From Zopfochytrium polystomum (lineage: Eukaryota; Chytridiomycota; Chytridiomycetes; Chytridiales; Chytridiaceae): DNA of 64,000 nt. Below, piece after piece: positions 21,297 to 32,974 of this stretch. Position 1 is the first letter of the stretch, and the number at the start of each line of letters is the position of its first letter. A program made the position numbers and the translations under genes. The notes beneath the pieces are model-generated. The model had not been told where the DNA came from. It saw nothing but the letters and a program-made list of their open reading frames with translations, and did not search any database. The stretch is from NCBI GenBank assembly GCA_025765615.1, contig JAIVFJ010000152.1:1-64000 (forward strand), written 5' to 3'.

Positions 21297-22163
21297 TCAC
21301 CCTCGCGCTCCACACATCCACTCGACGGTAAACCACCGCGACGTTCCGTCGTCGTCCTTACCGTCGTCGTCGTCGTCTTCGTCTTTGTCCCGGCGGCGCC
21401 GCTTGCCCACCGCCCCTACCAGTCCCTCCGCACTTCCAACACGACCGGCGCCGCACTCGGACGGCCCGGGGGTGAGCATCCCGACGCCGCCGCCTATTCC
21501 GTACACGGGGTCGATCACCTTCCTCGCCCTCGCGGCGAGCGGGGGCGGGGGCGGCGGCGGGACGTACGTCTTTGGGCCTCTAATGCGCCACCGCCGGATC
21601 TGCGGCGGCCTTCCGCCGTCGTCGTTGTTGGCGAGGAGGGGGGCGAGGCGGAGGCTGTCGTCGCGGCAGTCGCGGCAGGTTGCGCGGCGGCGGCGGTGAA
21701 TGCAGACGGAGCCGCCGCCGCGGCCGAGCTCGTAGCAGTCGACGCACTGGGAGCGGCGCCGGCCGTGGTCGCAGGGGGTGTCGCGGCGGCGGCCGCTGCC
21801 GCCGCGGGGAGTTGATGCTGGTGGTGGTGGTGGTGGTGGTGGTGGTGGTTGGGGTGAGTCGAGGCGTGGCGGTTGTGGTGTGGTTGAGCCGGGAGTCTGC
21901 GGAAGTGGCGGCGGGGTGGGCGCTGGGCTAACGTAGGATTGAGGAGGGCGGTCGCCGTCGGCGGCGGGCACGTGTGGCTTGGAGTGCGGTGTCGTCGTCG
22001 TTGTCGTCGTCGTTGTCGTCGTCGTCGTCGTTGGAGCGACGGGGGCGTCGAGTCGACCAGGTGGGGGCTGCGCGTCCGTCGTCGGGTCGCAGCAGCCGCC
22101 GTCTGGGACTGCGTAATCGACTGTTTTGTAACGTCCCTGCTGCTGTTGTTTGGTCATTATCAT
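21297..22163 (-). CDS. Pro-rich protein with CxHG-R-CxxC zinc-type repeats
   Basis: ATG at 22163 to TGA at 21297, 288 residues, no intron needed. After a Thr run (about residues 45-58) and proline-rich linkers come two Cys/His units near residues 125-165: CDHGRRRSQCVDC and CIHRRRRATCRDC, each C-x-H-x(6)-C-x2-C, followed by the basic/proline segment IRRWRIRGPKTYVPPP. Such CxHGxxRxxCxxC units occur in tandem in many eukaryotic proteins of unknown role and are likely zinc-binding. The C-terminus is acidic (a DEDDDDDGKDDD-like run) after a KRRRR patch that could be a nuclear signal. Function is unknown. A long (CA)n tract on its sense strand ends about 90 bp before the start. Confidence 0.6.
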   Translation of the reverse strand: MIMTKQQQQGRYKTVDYAVPDGGCCDPTTDAQPPPGRLDAPVAPTTTTTTTTTTTTTTPHSKPHVPAADGDRPPQSYVSPAPTPPPLPQTPGSTTPQPPRLDSPQPPPPPPPPPPASTPRGGSGRRRDTPCDHGRRRSQCVDCYELGRGGGSVCIHRRRRATCRDCRDDSLRLAPLLANNDDGGRPPQIRRWRIRGPKTYVPPPPPPPLAARARKVIDPVYGIGGGVGMLTPGPSECGAGRVGSAEGLVGAVGKRRRRDKDEDDDDDGKDDDGTSRWFTVEWMCGARG

Positions 22164-22248
22164 AGCTTGCTTGCCCTCCTCCTGTGCGTGCGAGCGAGTG
22201 GACAAACCGGAGAGAGAAAGGCGGGTTTTTTCTTTTTCGGTGATTACC

Positions 22249-22253
<5 letters not shown>

Positions 22254-22340
<87 letters not shown>
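22254..22340. repeat. (GT)n microsatellite
   Basis: About 87 bp of uninterrupted GT on the plus strand, directly upstream of the CxHG gene (CA on its sense strand). Confidence 0.98.
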
Positions 22341-22343
<3 letters not shown>

Positions 22344-22490
22344 TGACAGGGAGGGGGGACGGGCCAGTTGCCTCAGACAGACAGAGTGGCAGCTTTGGCT
22401 GTCCCTTTAAATTTCTTTTTTCTTCTCTCGGATTGTCCCCTATTACTTCTCCAGCTGCTTCGTGCTCACTCACTCACTCACTCACTGACT

Positions 22491-22493
<3 letters not shown>

Positions 22494-22524
<31 letters not shown>

Positions 22525-22540
22525 CTCTCTCTCTCTCTGT
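22494..22540. repeat. (CA)n(CT)n microsatellite
   Basis: A CA run followed by a CT run, preceded by short CACT repeats. Confidence 0.95.
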
Positions 22541-23764
<1,224 letters not shown>

Positions 23765-23863
23765 TCATCGAAACATGGTTTTACAGCAGGGGCAGTTGGC
23801 GCAATCGACTGTAACGCACATCCCGATCAAAAAGCCCGTCACGAACAAGCGGATTGCGTTCAT
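23765..23863 (-). CDS. Possible very small secreted peptide
   Basis: ATG at 23863 opens 32 codons. The frame starts MNAIRLFVTGFLIGMCVTV, a good signal-peptide core, followed by DCANCPCC with five Cys in all. A GTAAAA splice donor after CPC would leave phase 1, as in the other small secreted genes at 25.7-30 kb, but the next acceptor gives an immediate stop. It may be a single-exon peptide, a first exon, or chance. Confidence 0.25.
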   Translation of the reverse strand: MNAIRLFVTGFLIGMCVTVDCANCPCCKTMFR

Positions 23864-24719
23864 CAAGCGGGAAAGCATATTCGTTGATTGCTTGTACAGG
23901 CCATTGTCGACGATTGCAGTGAGTGATTGGATCTGAAGAAGGAACAGGTTTGGGGTGGCGCTCCAGGTTAAGCGTCTCGGGATGTACGTCCTCGCATTGA
24001 GGTAAGCATAGCATTCGTGGGAAAAGGCCCCTGCGTTCCTTCCTTCCTTCCTTCTTGGCACCGCCCCGCGGCCGCACGACCCCAATCCCACCTCCTCTCG
24101 TCAAGCGAGAGGTCGTCTCAAAGACTAGTAGCCCTTTTGTTGGCCAACGCCACGCAAAAGTGGTACCCTTCTAGTCTTTGGCGGCCTATCGGTTCGATGT
24201 TGATGTGACAGAATTCCCAACGGATCATCCTAATCTTAAACGCTCCTCTCTCCTCTCACCCTTCTCACTTTTCGAACTCCCTACCCCCCACCTCCTACCC
24301 CAAGCAGCGCGAAACGGTCCCGCGACACCTCTGTTGACCCGCGCCCCATCGCCAACGGTAGACCAACGCTTCTGACAGGAAGACTACCCGACGTCCAAGA
24401 AGGCGTGGGACGGCTGGGACGGCGATGTTGGCCGGCGGAGGTCTTGGGTTCACCGTCTGCTCTCGTCGAATGTCTCCATGGTCATTCGTCGTGGTTCTCT
24501 TGGTGACGATGTTCCTTCCATCTTCGCCATCGTTGGGTCACTGACTTGCCGAAGCTTTGCCACACTTGAGGCGTCAGCCGTCTTTCCAGACGACCCAATT
24601 TGATCGAAAACTCAGGATATGCAGCAGGCAGATACACCACGCACCCGATTTTCCGGTAAGTCTGACGACGCGAACATAAACTTCAACTTTCAACACTCAT
24701 CCACTCCTTATGCACATCG

Positions 24720-25020
24720 CTTTGTTTCTTACACGCGAACAGGGGATTGTTGTTGAACGTGCGTTTGGTCGTGGTGAAAGGACGCTTCCGTATCGCCTCA
24801 CAGCACACGAGGCGGCACCAAAGTTTGCCCGTGATGTGATGTTCTGCTGTGGTCCAGTTTCTGGATCTTTCTCGTGGTGCTTCGCCTCCCAAAAGGATCT
24901 CTGGCGCCGATCTTCGGCCCCGACTTCTTCGCTAAGGAATCTCTGAAGAGCCTGAGGCATCGCTCGCTGCGGGGGCGGTTGCTCGTCATCGACTGCTGCA
25001 ACGAGAGCGTCTGGTGGTGC
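24720..25020 (+). pseudogene. C-terminal remnant of a DDE_Tnp_4 / PIF-Harbinger transposase
   Basis: The plus strand reads GIVVERAFGR, then after a one-base shift KGRFRI, the hallmark VERAFGxLKxRFxIL of this transposase group that contains the catalytic Glu. Further on FLDLSRGASPPKR matches the usual loose C-terminal region. Frameshifts make it dead. Confidence 0.55.
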
Positions 25021-25079
25021 CTCGGTCGACGTTGGCGACCGTCCCCGCAGCGTCAGATGGTCGGGCCGGGGGGGAGGGG

Positions 25080-25728
25080 AAGGTAATGAGTTTTCCTCCA
25101 TTTTCGCTAAATTTAATATTTTGTAATTTTTCGCTTTCGCTCGATTCTACATCACCTCCCATGGTGAGTTTCAGCGGCAGGTTTGAGTTTGCGTTGTCGC
25201 GAACCGAGTTTCGATTGCCTTCAACTCGATATTTTTCAGTCCATCATCCAATCAAGTCGTTTACATCGCAACTTTTCCCCTTGGCCTGTGAGTTTGTGCT
25301 AGGGTTGAAAAGGAATGGGTCGGGCTTTTGAGAAGCGCGCGCGTGCCGCTTTAAAACGCTGTCTCTTTGTCACCGGCTCACTCACTAGCTGTCTGCTCAG
25401 AGGGGTACCCCCCACCTTCGAATTCTAATCCCCCCCTTCCCAATCCCGTCTTTCAAAAACCAAGCGAAGCACGCCTCACGGTTCCGTGATAGTCACTCTT
25501 TTTCTTATGAGATTCCGGAATTAGATGGCTGTGAGCGGAATATTCAACTGGTACCGATGGCGGAACACTTCAAAAAAAAAAAAAAAAAAAAAAAAACAAA
25601 AGAAAGAGGCCCGCCCACGAACAACCCCCAGGAAACGGATGGGTGGGTGCGCGAGAGCCCTTGAAAAGAAGAGAGAATAACGGCAAAAGAACTTGTCCTG
25701 TCCATGGGGCGAATGGGTGGCACGCTTG
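25080..25728. other. Intergenic
   Basis: A poly-A run (about 24) lies at 25573-25597. No coding signature. Confidence 0.5.
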
Positions 25729-26025
25729 CTAAATGCCGGTACCGCAGCAGAACGATGAGCGGCCGACGCACTTGCCCGCGTCGTCGTACTCGCAGCAGCA
25801 AGTGCCACCTGTTTCAAAAGACCGGGAGTTGTCGCAAGCAAAAATGAGCTCGGGGAAGAAACGGAACGCTCCTCTTTTCTTGCATTGCAGGAAACAGCTC
25901 CGAGGTCCATTGGTGCACGCTGCTCGCTCATTTCACTCACCGATGGGGTTGGCTTGGGTTGTCGTGGCGCTGGCCGTGAGGGCGACCAGGAAAGCGGCGA
26001 TGAGAAGTGAGATCTTCTTGTTCAT
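25729..26025 (-). CDS. Small secreted Cys-rich peptide, two exons
   Basis: Exon 1 (26025-25941) encodes a signal peptide beginning MNKKISLLIAAFLVALTASA and leaves phase 1 at a consensus GTGAGT donor. With the acceptor GAAACAG, exon 2 (25808-25729) adds GGTCCCEYDDAGKC and then SSFCCGTGI, six Cys in 25 residues, and a TAG. The product has 54 residues. The 132-nt intron is in frame with the exons and has only one in-frame stop (the TGA in the donor). Its middle would read CTNGPRSCFLQCKKRG, itself Cys-rich. A very short 21-nt intron ending at GAGCAG would therefore give a longer peptide of about 91 residues with further Cys. Either way it is a likely secreted disulfide peptide of unknown role, possibly antimicrobial or an effector (inference). 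Confidence 0.55.
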
Positions 26026-27563
26026 TTTAGGGTTATGTAAATAGGGACATCCGTGAGCGCTTGGCCTTCAAGTAGTCCATCCGACGCGCCCTTTTATACG
26101 CGCTGCTTATCGGTTTTGTTCTTCCTCTGTTGTTTTCTTCTTCAAACTGTTCACACGACCACCGACCTCTTTCCTCCCCTATCTTACTTTCGCTCAGCCG
26201 AGACCGCGCATGAACGCAAAGACAACCGCATCTTCGTCCTGTCTTGCTCTGATATTATCGTCACAGAAACGAGGGGTGCCACTGCAGCTGGGCACTTCCC
26301 CTTCAAAGAGACAACTAAACTGAATGGGGGAGTTTGGTCTTTTCGTTTCTTGTGTCGCTCCGCTAACGTATTCCGCCCGGGGCGAGACAGGGCCCCCCGC
26401 GCGAAAAATACAAGCGTGGTGTTTGCAGGGGAGACAAGCGACCATCGCTCTTCCCCAAAACCGGCAACATTCCACCACCGCGTGCCGGCCCTCACGAGTC
26501 GACGCATTAGTAGATTGTGCCCAACCGCCGTATCGAGCGTATCTTCTGGTTCCACACCAGATCGGAACCGAACAAACAACGACGAAAAAGAAATCCAAGA
26601 TGGACCAAAGGTCTGGGCAACAAAAAAAAAAGAGAAAAAGAGCCCGATCACCGACGGTATCATAACGCGATCGTTCCTTGGGTTCGACATCGGTGCGTGA
26701 CGGCGAAGAAGACTTTCGCAGCCGCCCCCCCACGGGACGGCGCCCTCTCAAGCTCGGCATGTGAAAACACAGGCGGCCTCGCAACTGAGCCTGGTGGTGC
26801 GATGTGATTGGCCTGTCTGATATCCAACTGGGTGTGCGCGGTGCGATCAGTATCACGCAGCGCTGGGAAACCGTCGTCCCGCGCCTGGTTCGCCCCCCCC
26901 CCCCCCTCCGGAGCGACCGCCGGGGAAGGAGAGGAAGGTCGGCATCGTGGTGTTTCCCAACAGCGGGGCGAGGAGTGAGACGGTGCGGCCAAGGTTTTGA
27001 GGAGGGAGGGTTGGTTGTGGGGCCGGCTCGCGAGCGCAAGGCCACTGTCCTTCCATCATTGCAGTGGACTTCATGAACCCACCCTCACTCGCCTTATCCA
27101 TTGCCAGCTGCAAGCGCTTCAGACCGAGGATCAAGGCTACACTTAACCACTCAACTTAGATGAATTCCAAAAGGTTTGTTTGGGACCGCCACTTGACCAT
27201 AACAAGTTTAGTGCTGCTTTGCGGCAACGCACACGTGCAGTGGTGGTGGCTCGGCCGCAACATGGCCCTTCTGACCACTTTACGAATACACATGCTTTTC
27301 AATGGCCAGAAACGGAAAGAGCGGACCAGAGTAGTGAGAGGCTCGTCCGAGATGCCACGGCTTCCTTTGAAGCCGCAGCAAAAATAGAAGGATAAATCAT
27401 TAGACACAAGGCTGAGCTCACCGTGTCCCCAGCCCTTCTCCGTCGACTGGTCCGCTCATCGGACTGGCTCTGAATCGCCATTAAAAAAGGGATACCCTCC
27501 CACTCCTCCGTCCCATCTCGTCTCGCCTTCTCGAGTACCCTCGCTCTTCTTTTGCAAGTCATC
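26026..27563. other. Intergenic, nothing firm
   Basis: Several open frames overlap here on both strands with no motif, signal peptide or shared start. A C-run lies near 26897-26907. Confidence 0.4.
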
Positions 27564-28377
27564 ATGTCCCGACTCTTCCCGCCGTTCTCGGCCCTCCTCG
27601 CCGTCGCCGCCGTGTTTCTTTTGATCGCCGCTGCGCTCGACAATGTGCACGCCTTCCACATGGGCGGAGCCTCCGGCGGCGGTACGCAACCTTTTCATTC
27701 AATGCCCGAATGGGTGGACCCACATCCGCTCCACTGCTGACTCGAACCGTTTTCCACTCGCCGTTATTTGTACCGTTTAGCCAGAGGAACGAGTGCAAGA
27801 TTGGGTCGGTTTGAGTAGACTGTTCTTGCGTCTGTTTGCGAGTTGATTCGTTTCCCTGACCGGCTACTCCGCCCCCCTCCCCCCCTACCTTGCCGCACTA
27901 TGGCTAATGAAATGCGCACACCGCCGTCATTTCGTCTTCAGCCGTGATCAACAGGATTCGTGAGTGGTTCTCTTCAATTTCAAGGTGTCTGACAAACAAC
28001 GTTTGTGATACTAACTTTCTTATTGCGAAACAAGCAACCGCTGGGAGAATCGGCCTCGGGTCCCTTTCATGTAAGTATACATTTAAATGCCCGATTATTT
28101 CATCGATAAAGTCGATTCGGTATCCTAACGCAACCATCTCTCCTTTCTTTTTATTTTATTTTTTTTTTCCAGCTGCCGGTGAGTAAACACGGCATCTTGT
28201 GGGCAGATTCCCTGTAACCCATCCGCACCAAATTTCTCCCGACTCCGCTTTCGAATCGGTACAGGACGAGGCGGAAGGGTAAAGCAACGTTTTTGGTTCG
28301 ATTTTTTTCGCAAAATAGAAGCTCACCAAACCGATGTTCTCTCCTCTTCTCTCATTGCGTGAAAGAAACGACGCTGA
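27564..28377 (+). CDS. Micro-exon secreted basic peptide, paralog 1
   Basis: Proposed exons: 27564-27681, 27781-27804 (24 nt), 27942-27959 (18 nt), 28035-28070 (36 nt), 28173-28178 (6 nt), 28265-28278 (14 nt), 28366-28377 (12 nt with TGA). All introns are GT-AG. The intron ending at 28034 has a perfect TACTAAC branch site. The first five junctions are phase 1, so exons 2-5 can be skipped without frame change. The product is 75 residues: a signal peptide (MSRLFPPFSALLAVAAVFLL onward), a Gly/Ala/Arg segment with GRIG, and a basic end RGGRKRR. No Cys. Exon order, phases, the GRIG exon and the terminal CGACGCTGA match the gene at 29164, which is the main support. The smallest exons are the least certain. 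Function is unknown. Confidence 0.5.
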
Positions 28378-29163
28378 TCGCCGGGTGCAAGAAGCGCCGC
28401 GAATGCGCTCGGCCTGTTGCCAGTTTGCACGCGTGTGCGCGGCGGCAATCCTGGCAAAGTGTTGTTTTCCCAGCCCATTTTCTCTTTGAAAGTTGCTCTC
28501 CTTTTTCGCTGTTGTGGTGTATCATCATTGCGTGCGCTGCTTGTACAAAAACCCCCTTTTTTTTCCCCCGAGGTTTGCCTGCTTTCAAAAATACATTTAG
28601 TTATACATATTTAGGTTGAATTCTCACCGCCCTTTTCTGTTCAGAGTAAGTTGGTAAGTTGAAGGGCATGCTGACATCTGTGGCACGCCCATCCGCGAGC
28701 GTTTAGCAAACGAGGTCTGCGATTATTGTGAAGCGTGCGAGGAATCACAAACGCACGGATTTTGGAGTCGAACCCTGACGAGACCGGTGAATCATTCTTG
28801 GAGGGTGAACATGTTGTGTGCGGCGCACTCCCCCGAAAAGGGAAAGAAAGGGCTCGATCGCGGAGCTGACAGTTCACTGAATGCCGAACAGCGTCGGCTG
28901 GGCAGACACAGAAAGAAAGAAAAAGAAAGAAAGAAAGGGGGAAAAAAAAAAAAGAAAAAAAAAAGAAACATACTCAGCAACAACACGGGCTGAGCAAGGG
29001 CTGGGTCGAACTTCAACCACTTAACTCAGCCCAAGCAAGCCGATCCTTCTTTAATAAAGTACATAAGAAGGTTGATGAGAGGAAAAAGTCCCCCCTTGCA
29101 CAGTCCAATCAGTCCAAACCCTCAACAACAGCGCAGACTCGACAGTAGAACCCACTCGGCGAG
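28378..29163. other. Intergenic between the two micro-exon genes
   Basis: T-rich and A-rich tracts (28554-28566, 28941-28963), no coding signature. A promoter for the downstream gene is presumably in the last 200 bp, but no clear TATA box was assigned. Confidence 0.4.
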
Positions 29164-29250
29164 ATGTACCGCTTCCCGCCGTCGCTCTTGGCCCTCCTCG
29201 TCGTCATTCTTCTCCTCAGCGCCACGGCCCACGCCGGAAGAGGCGCGGGG

Positions 29251-29281
<31 letters not shown>

Positions 29282-29921
29282 GCTGTATGTGTTCCTTTGT
29301 TGTGTTTCATTTGTTTCGCTATTCCCCTCCCCCTGTCTCGCTTTGCTGTCGCTCAACTCGAAACCCAACCGTTGGCACCAACCTAGCCCAGAGAAGCGCC
29401 TCCAGCAACTTCCGCACACTCAGCAAGCGTGAGTACTTAACCCCCTCCCCACCTCGGACCTAACCCCCCGAAAACTATCCTACGTAACAATCACACACAT
29501 TATCGCGAAAAAAAAAAAAAAAAAAAAAAAAGAATCGATCCAGCAAGTCAGTCGTGTATCGCCTGCAGGTAAGTTGACTCATCACCCGATGACCCCACCT
29601 TTGCTTTACCCGCGCTCCGACCCCTCGCCTTCTCCCCGCTGGATCCGACCAAGAAACTATTTGGCTCATCTCCTTTCACCTTTATTTCTGTGTTACAGCG
29701 CTCGGCAGAATTGGCGGTCAGTCTTCCAACAATGGAACCAGTGTTCATCCTAACACAATCATCCTTACCTATCGCCTTTCTATTTGTCCAAAAAGTATCA
29801 ACGACGAAAGGTGGCGGGGTAAATACTTGCTCGGTCGTTTCATGGCGTGCTGCAAAAGCTGACCGCTTTCATTTCCGTTTAATTTTTGTTTTTTCAGAGG
29901 TTGTTCAAGAGACGACGCTGA
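29164..29921 (+). CDS. Micro-exon secreted basic peptide, paralog 2
   Basis: Proposed exons: 29164-29284, 29387-29428 (42 nt), 29548-29568 (21 nt), 29699-29716 (18 nt), 29796-29818 (23 nt), 29898-29921 (24 nt with TGA). Junctions are phase 1 up to exon 5, then phase 0, as in the paralog at 27564. The 82-residue product has a signal peptide (MYRFPPSLLALLVVILLLSA), a run of Gly, a Ser-rich exon, LGRIG in exon 4 and a basic tail FKRRR. The third exon could instead start 4 nt earlier, at a second AG, but this breaks phase. The alternative of reading through intron 4 (29717-29795) stays open and cannot be excluded. No known family was recognised. Confidence 0.5.
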
Positions 29922-30929
29922 TAAGGTACCCCACAAGATTTTTTCTCCCCTTGCCCGTGCCGCTGCCGCTGCCGATCTTGGGCGCTGGAAGGCTGCTGCA
30001 CATTTGTCTTATTCAATTCAAGCTTTCAATACATTTTTTTTTATAACTCGATGACTTCAAAGAACAACACCTCCGCCAGTTTTGTAGCAGTTTCCTCGAT
30101 TGCTGCGGGAGCTGGGACGGGGCTTTCTTTCTTCTGAGGATGATTCGTGTCGATTCGTCCCGTGAACTGGCGGCTGTACGACCATGGGCCGTAGTCAGAT
30201 ACTGTGAAAGTATGGATGCACCTGCTTTCAATACATTATATTTGTAAAGTCGAGTTGGTCGATAGTTCTTTTTGGCCCTTCTACGGGCCCATTTAGACCA
30301 TTTGACCAGGACGAGCTCGTATCGTCAGGCTTGCGAACGAGGACCACGAAAACAATGAGGAAGCCAGAGCGGCATCCAATGAAATTGCTGATGCACGAGG
30401 CCCCTAATGGCAACTAAATTTAAAAAAAAAAAAAAAAAAAGGAACGACGCTGAGCTACGCCGACCGCTGGCGGCGGGAGGGAGAGCTGACTGGAAGTCCA
30501 AACTCTTTTCCGTCCCTTGGTCTTTGAGTGCTGTTCTTCCCCGCGGTTGCCGCGCCCGCCCAACGAAGCCGCGTCGAGTGTTTCTCAATCAAATAAAAAA
30601 CCCTACTTTGACTTTTTTTCTTTTTTTTTTTCACGAAAGAGCAAATGACTCTTTCGAACAAGGGTGTACACCTCGCCGACAACGGTGTTACAGTAGCTGA
30701 TGCCTGTGAGCCAAATCGACAACCTGCGTTACGCACCGCTAACTGTCGCTATGATATCAATTACATTTTTTTTCTTTACAAAAAGAACAAAAAAAAGGAA
30801 AAAAAAGAGCGAATCGCCAAAAAGCGCCCAACACAACTACGAACAAACAAGCCGGCCCGCTAGTCCACAAACAACCAACAAACCAACCGACCCACCAACC
30901 AAACCAACTAACAATCCACAACGCCAAAA
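29922..30929. other. Intergenic; possible relic of a third micro-exon gene end
   Basis: At 30442-30453 the string GAACGACGCTGA follows an A-run and AG, matching the terminal exons of the two upstream paralogs (AAACGACGCTGA and AGACGACGCTGA). No first exon was found for it. Confidence 0.25.
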
Positions 30930-32568
30930 TTAGCGGCTCGTCCAGCCTTTACGCCCAGGGTGCTGCGGGGCCTCGAACACGCCGCTCGCCGCCGACGCGG
31001 ACGCCGACGATCCCGGCCGCGAGCCGCTCTCGCTCCCCGCGCTCTTTGGGACCCACGCGGGCGCCGGCATCGCCACAGCCACTCCGGACACCCCGGCAGC
31101 CCCCGCGGCGCCGCCGCGCACGTCTGCCCACGACGACGCCGCGGACGACGACGCCGCCGACGCGCGGGACGCGGTGCTCACGTAAGCGGCGGGGGCGCCA
31201 CTGTTCACCGGCCCGCTCCACTCAACCGGCCCCGGCCCCGCCCCCGGCGCACCCGCAGCCGCCCCACCACCAACCGCACCCATCTCAACGACCTTGCGAT
31301 CCCTCTCCTCCCTCTCCCTGAGCGCGGCGTGGAGCAAGACGTAGCCGTTCCACGCGACGAACGCGAGCAGCGCCTGCTCGACAAAGACGCCCGGGTTGAA
31401 GAACGGGTTCCAAAAGTACGCTGCCGAGCACGCGAGGAAGGCGGCGAAGAGGAGGAGCTCGTAGGTGAGGTTGACGGCGTGGTTGTAGTATTTTTTGACG
31501 CGGTCGAGCGGGGCGGTGGGGAGGGCTGCCGCGGCCGCCGCCGCGGAGTAGGAGTAGTAGGCGGGGCCGCCGGTGCCGGTGCCGAGGGTCAGGTTCTGCA
31601 CGGAGGAAGAGGAGGGGGCGGGAATGGATGCGAGGTAGGCCGCGGTAGCGGCGGCGCGGGCTGCGTTGGCGGCCTCTGCTGCGTGGACGCGAGCGCTGAG
31701 CGCGACGAGCTTTGTATCCGTGACGAGGCCGACGATGGCAAAGTACGTCGTTCCGACGATGGTCAGGCCCCTGTAAATCTCAAAGGGCCTGGTCGCCCAC
31801 GCCCGCGGCCGTTCCAGTCGGCGGAGACGTAGGCCCAGAGCTGGAACCCGACGGACGTGAAACCGACGAGGGAGTAGAGGGCGGTGGAGAGCATTGCGGG
31901 CGGGTTTTTCGCGAGCCGCTGGAAGACGGCTTTGTAGCCACTGGTGCCGACGTAGCGCGGGGTGAAGCGGCCGGTGACGATTTGGAAGCGGAGGAAGATG
32001 ATGTGGACGGCGACGACGCTGTGGATGCGTTTGAGGAGGTTGAAGAGAACCATCCATTTTGAAAAGTCTGATGTGAAGCTTGGTGCGGGGGGGGGAGTTA
32101 GGTTAGGTTTTTGCGACGAGATGTATGTGGGGGGAGGGAAAGGTTAAGGTTTTTTTGGTTTGACAGGGTGTGGGGCCGGATGGTTTGGGAGCGGGTGCGG
32201 AACCAAGCTAAATCCAAAACCTACTTTGAGTCGATCAGCGATCGCGTGCAAGTGTACGCCACCAGCAGGTCGGCGACCAGGCTGACGGAGGTTCCGACGA
32301 CGATCGCGTACTGCAGACCGGTCATTGTCGTAGTCCTTGTCCTGGTCTTCGTCGACGTCGGCGGCGGCTGCGGGGCGGGCAGAGCGGCATCCGACGAGAG
32401 GGCGGCGGCGGCTGCGGCGGCGTCGGCCCGCCTGCGCTCGCGGGCAGCGTTGTCGGCGGCGATGCACGAGACCATGTTGAGCATGGAGACGGAGGCCTGG
32501 ACGGAGGGCACGAAGACGGCCAGGCCGGCCAGGTAGGAGAGCTGGAGCGAGGTGGCGGGGGACAGCAT
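30930..32568 (-). CDS. Seven-transmembrane protein (receptor-like), with a frameshift
   Basis: Exon 1 (32568-32225) and exon 2 (from 32078) are joined by a 146-nt intron (donor GTAGGT, acceptor CACCAAG with CTAAC repeats before it). The joined frame yields seven hydrophobic segments in order: LSYLAGLAVFVPSV, YAIVVGTSVSLVADLLVAY, SVVAVHIIFLRF, LYSLVGFTSVGFQLWAYV, LTIVGTTYFAIVGLV, ELLLFAAFLACSAAYFW and ALLAFVAWNGYVLL. Ala/Ser-rich loops follow segments 1 and 5, and a long Ser/Ala/Pro-rich tail ends at 30930. Between segments 4 and 5, near 31800-31815 in a very GC-rich stretch, the frame shifts with no plausible intron. This is either a sequence error or a real lesion. The topology suggests a fungal heptahelical receptor; the ligand is unknown. 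Confidence 0.6.
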
Positions 32569-32739
32569 GTGTATGTCTCTCTTTCTTGCGTATGATCGTT
32601 GTTGCGTGTAGCGTGCGTGCGTGCGTCGAGAGCGTCGGCGGCGGCGGCGGGGCGCCTTGCTGGTTGGGCGAGCGATAATAATACGAAGTGAGTGGGGTGG
32701 ATAATTGGGAGGGGGCGGGCGGGTTGTGTTGTGGTTCGA

Positions 32740-32960
<221 letters not shown>

Positions 32961-32974
32961 TGTGTGCATTATAA

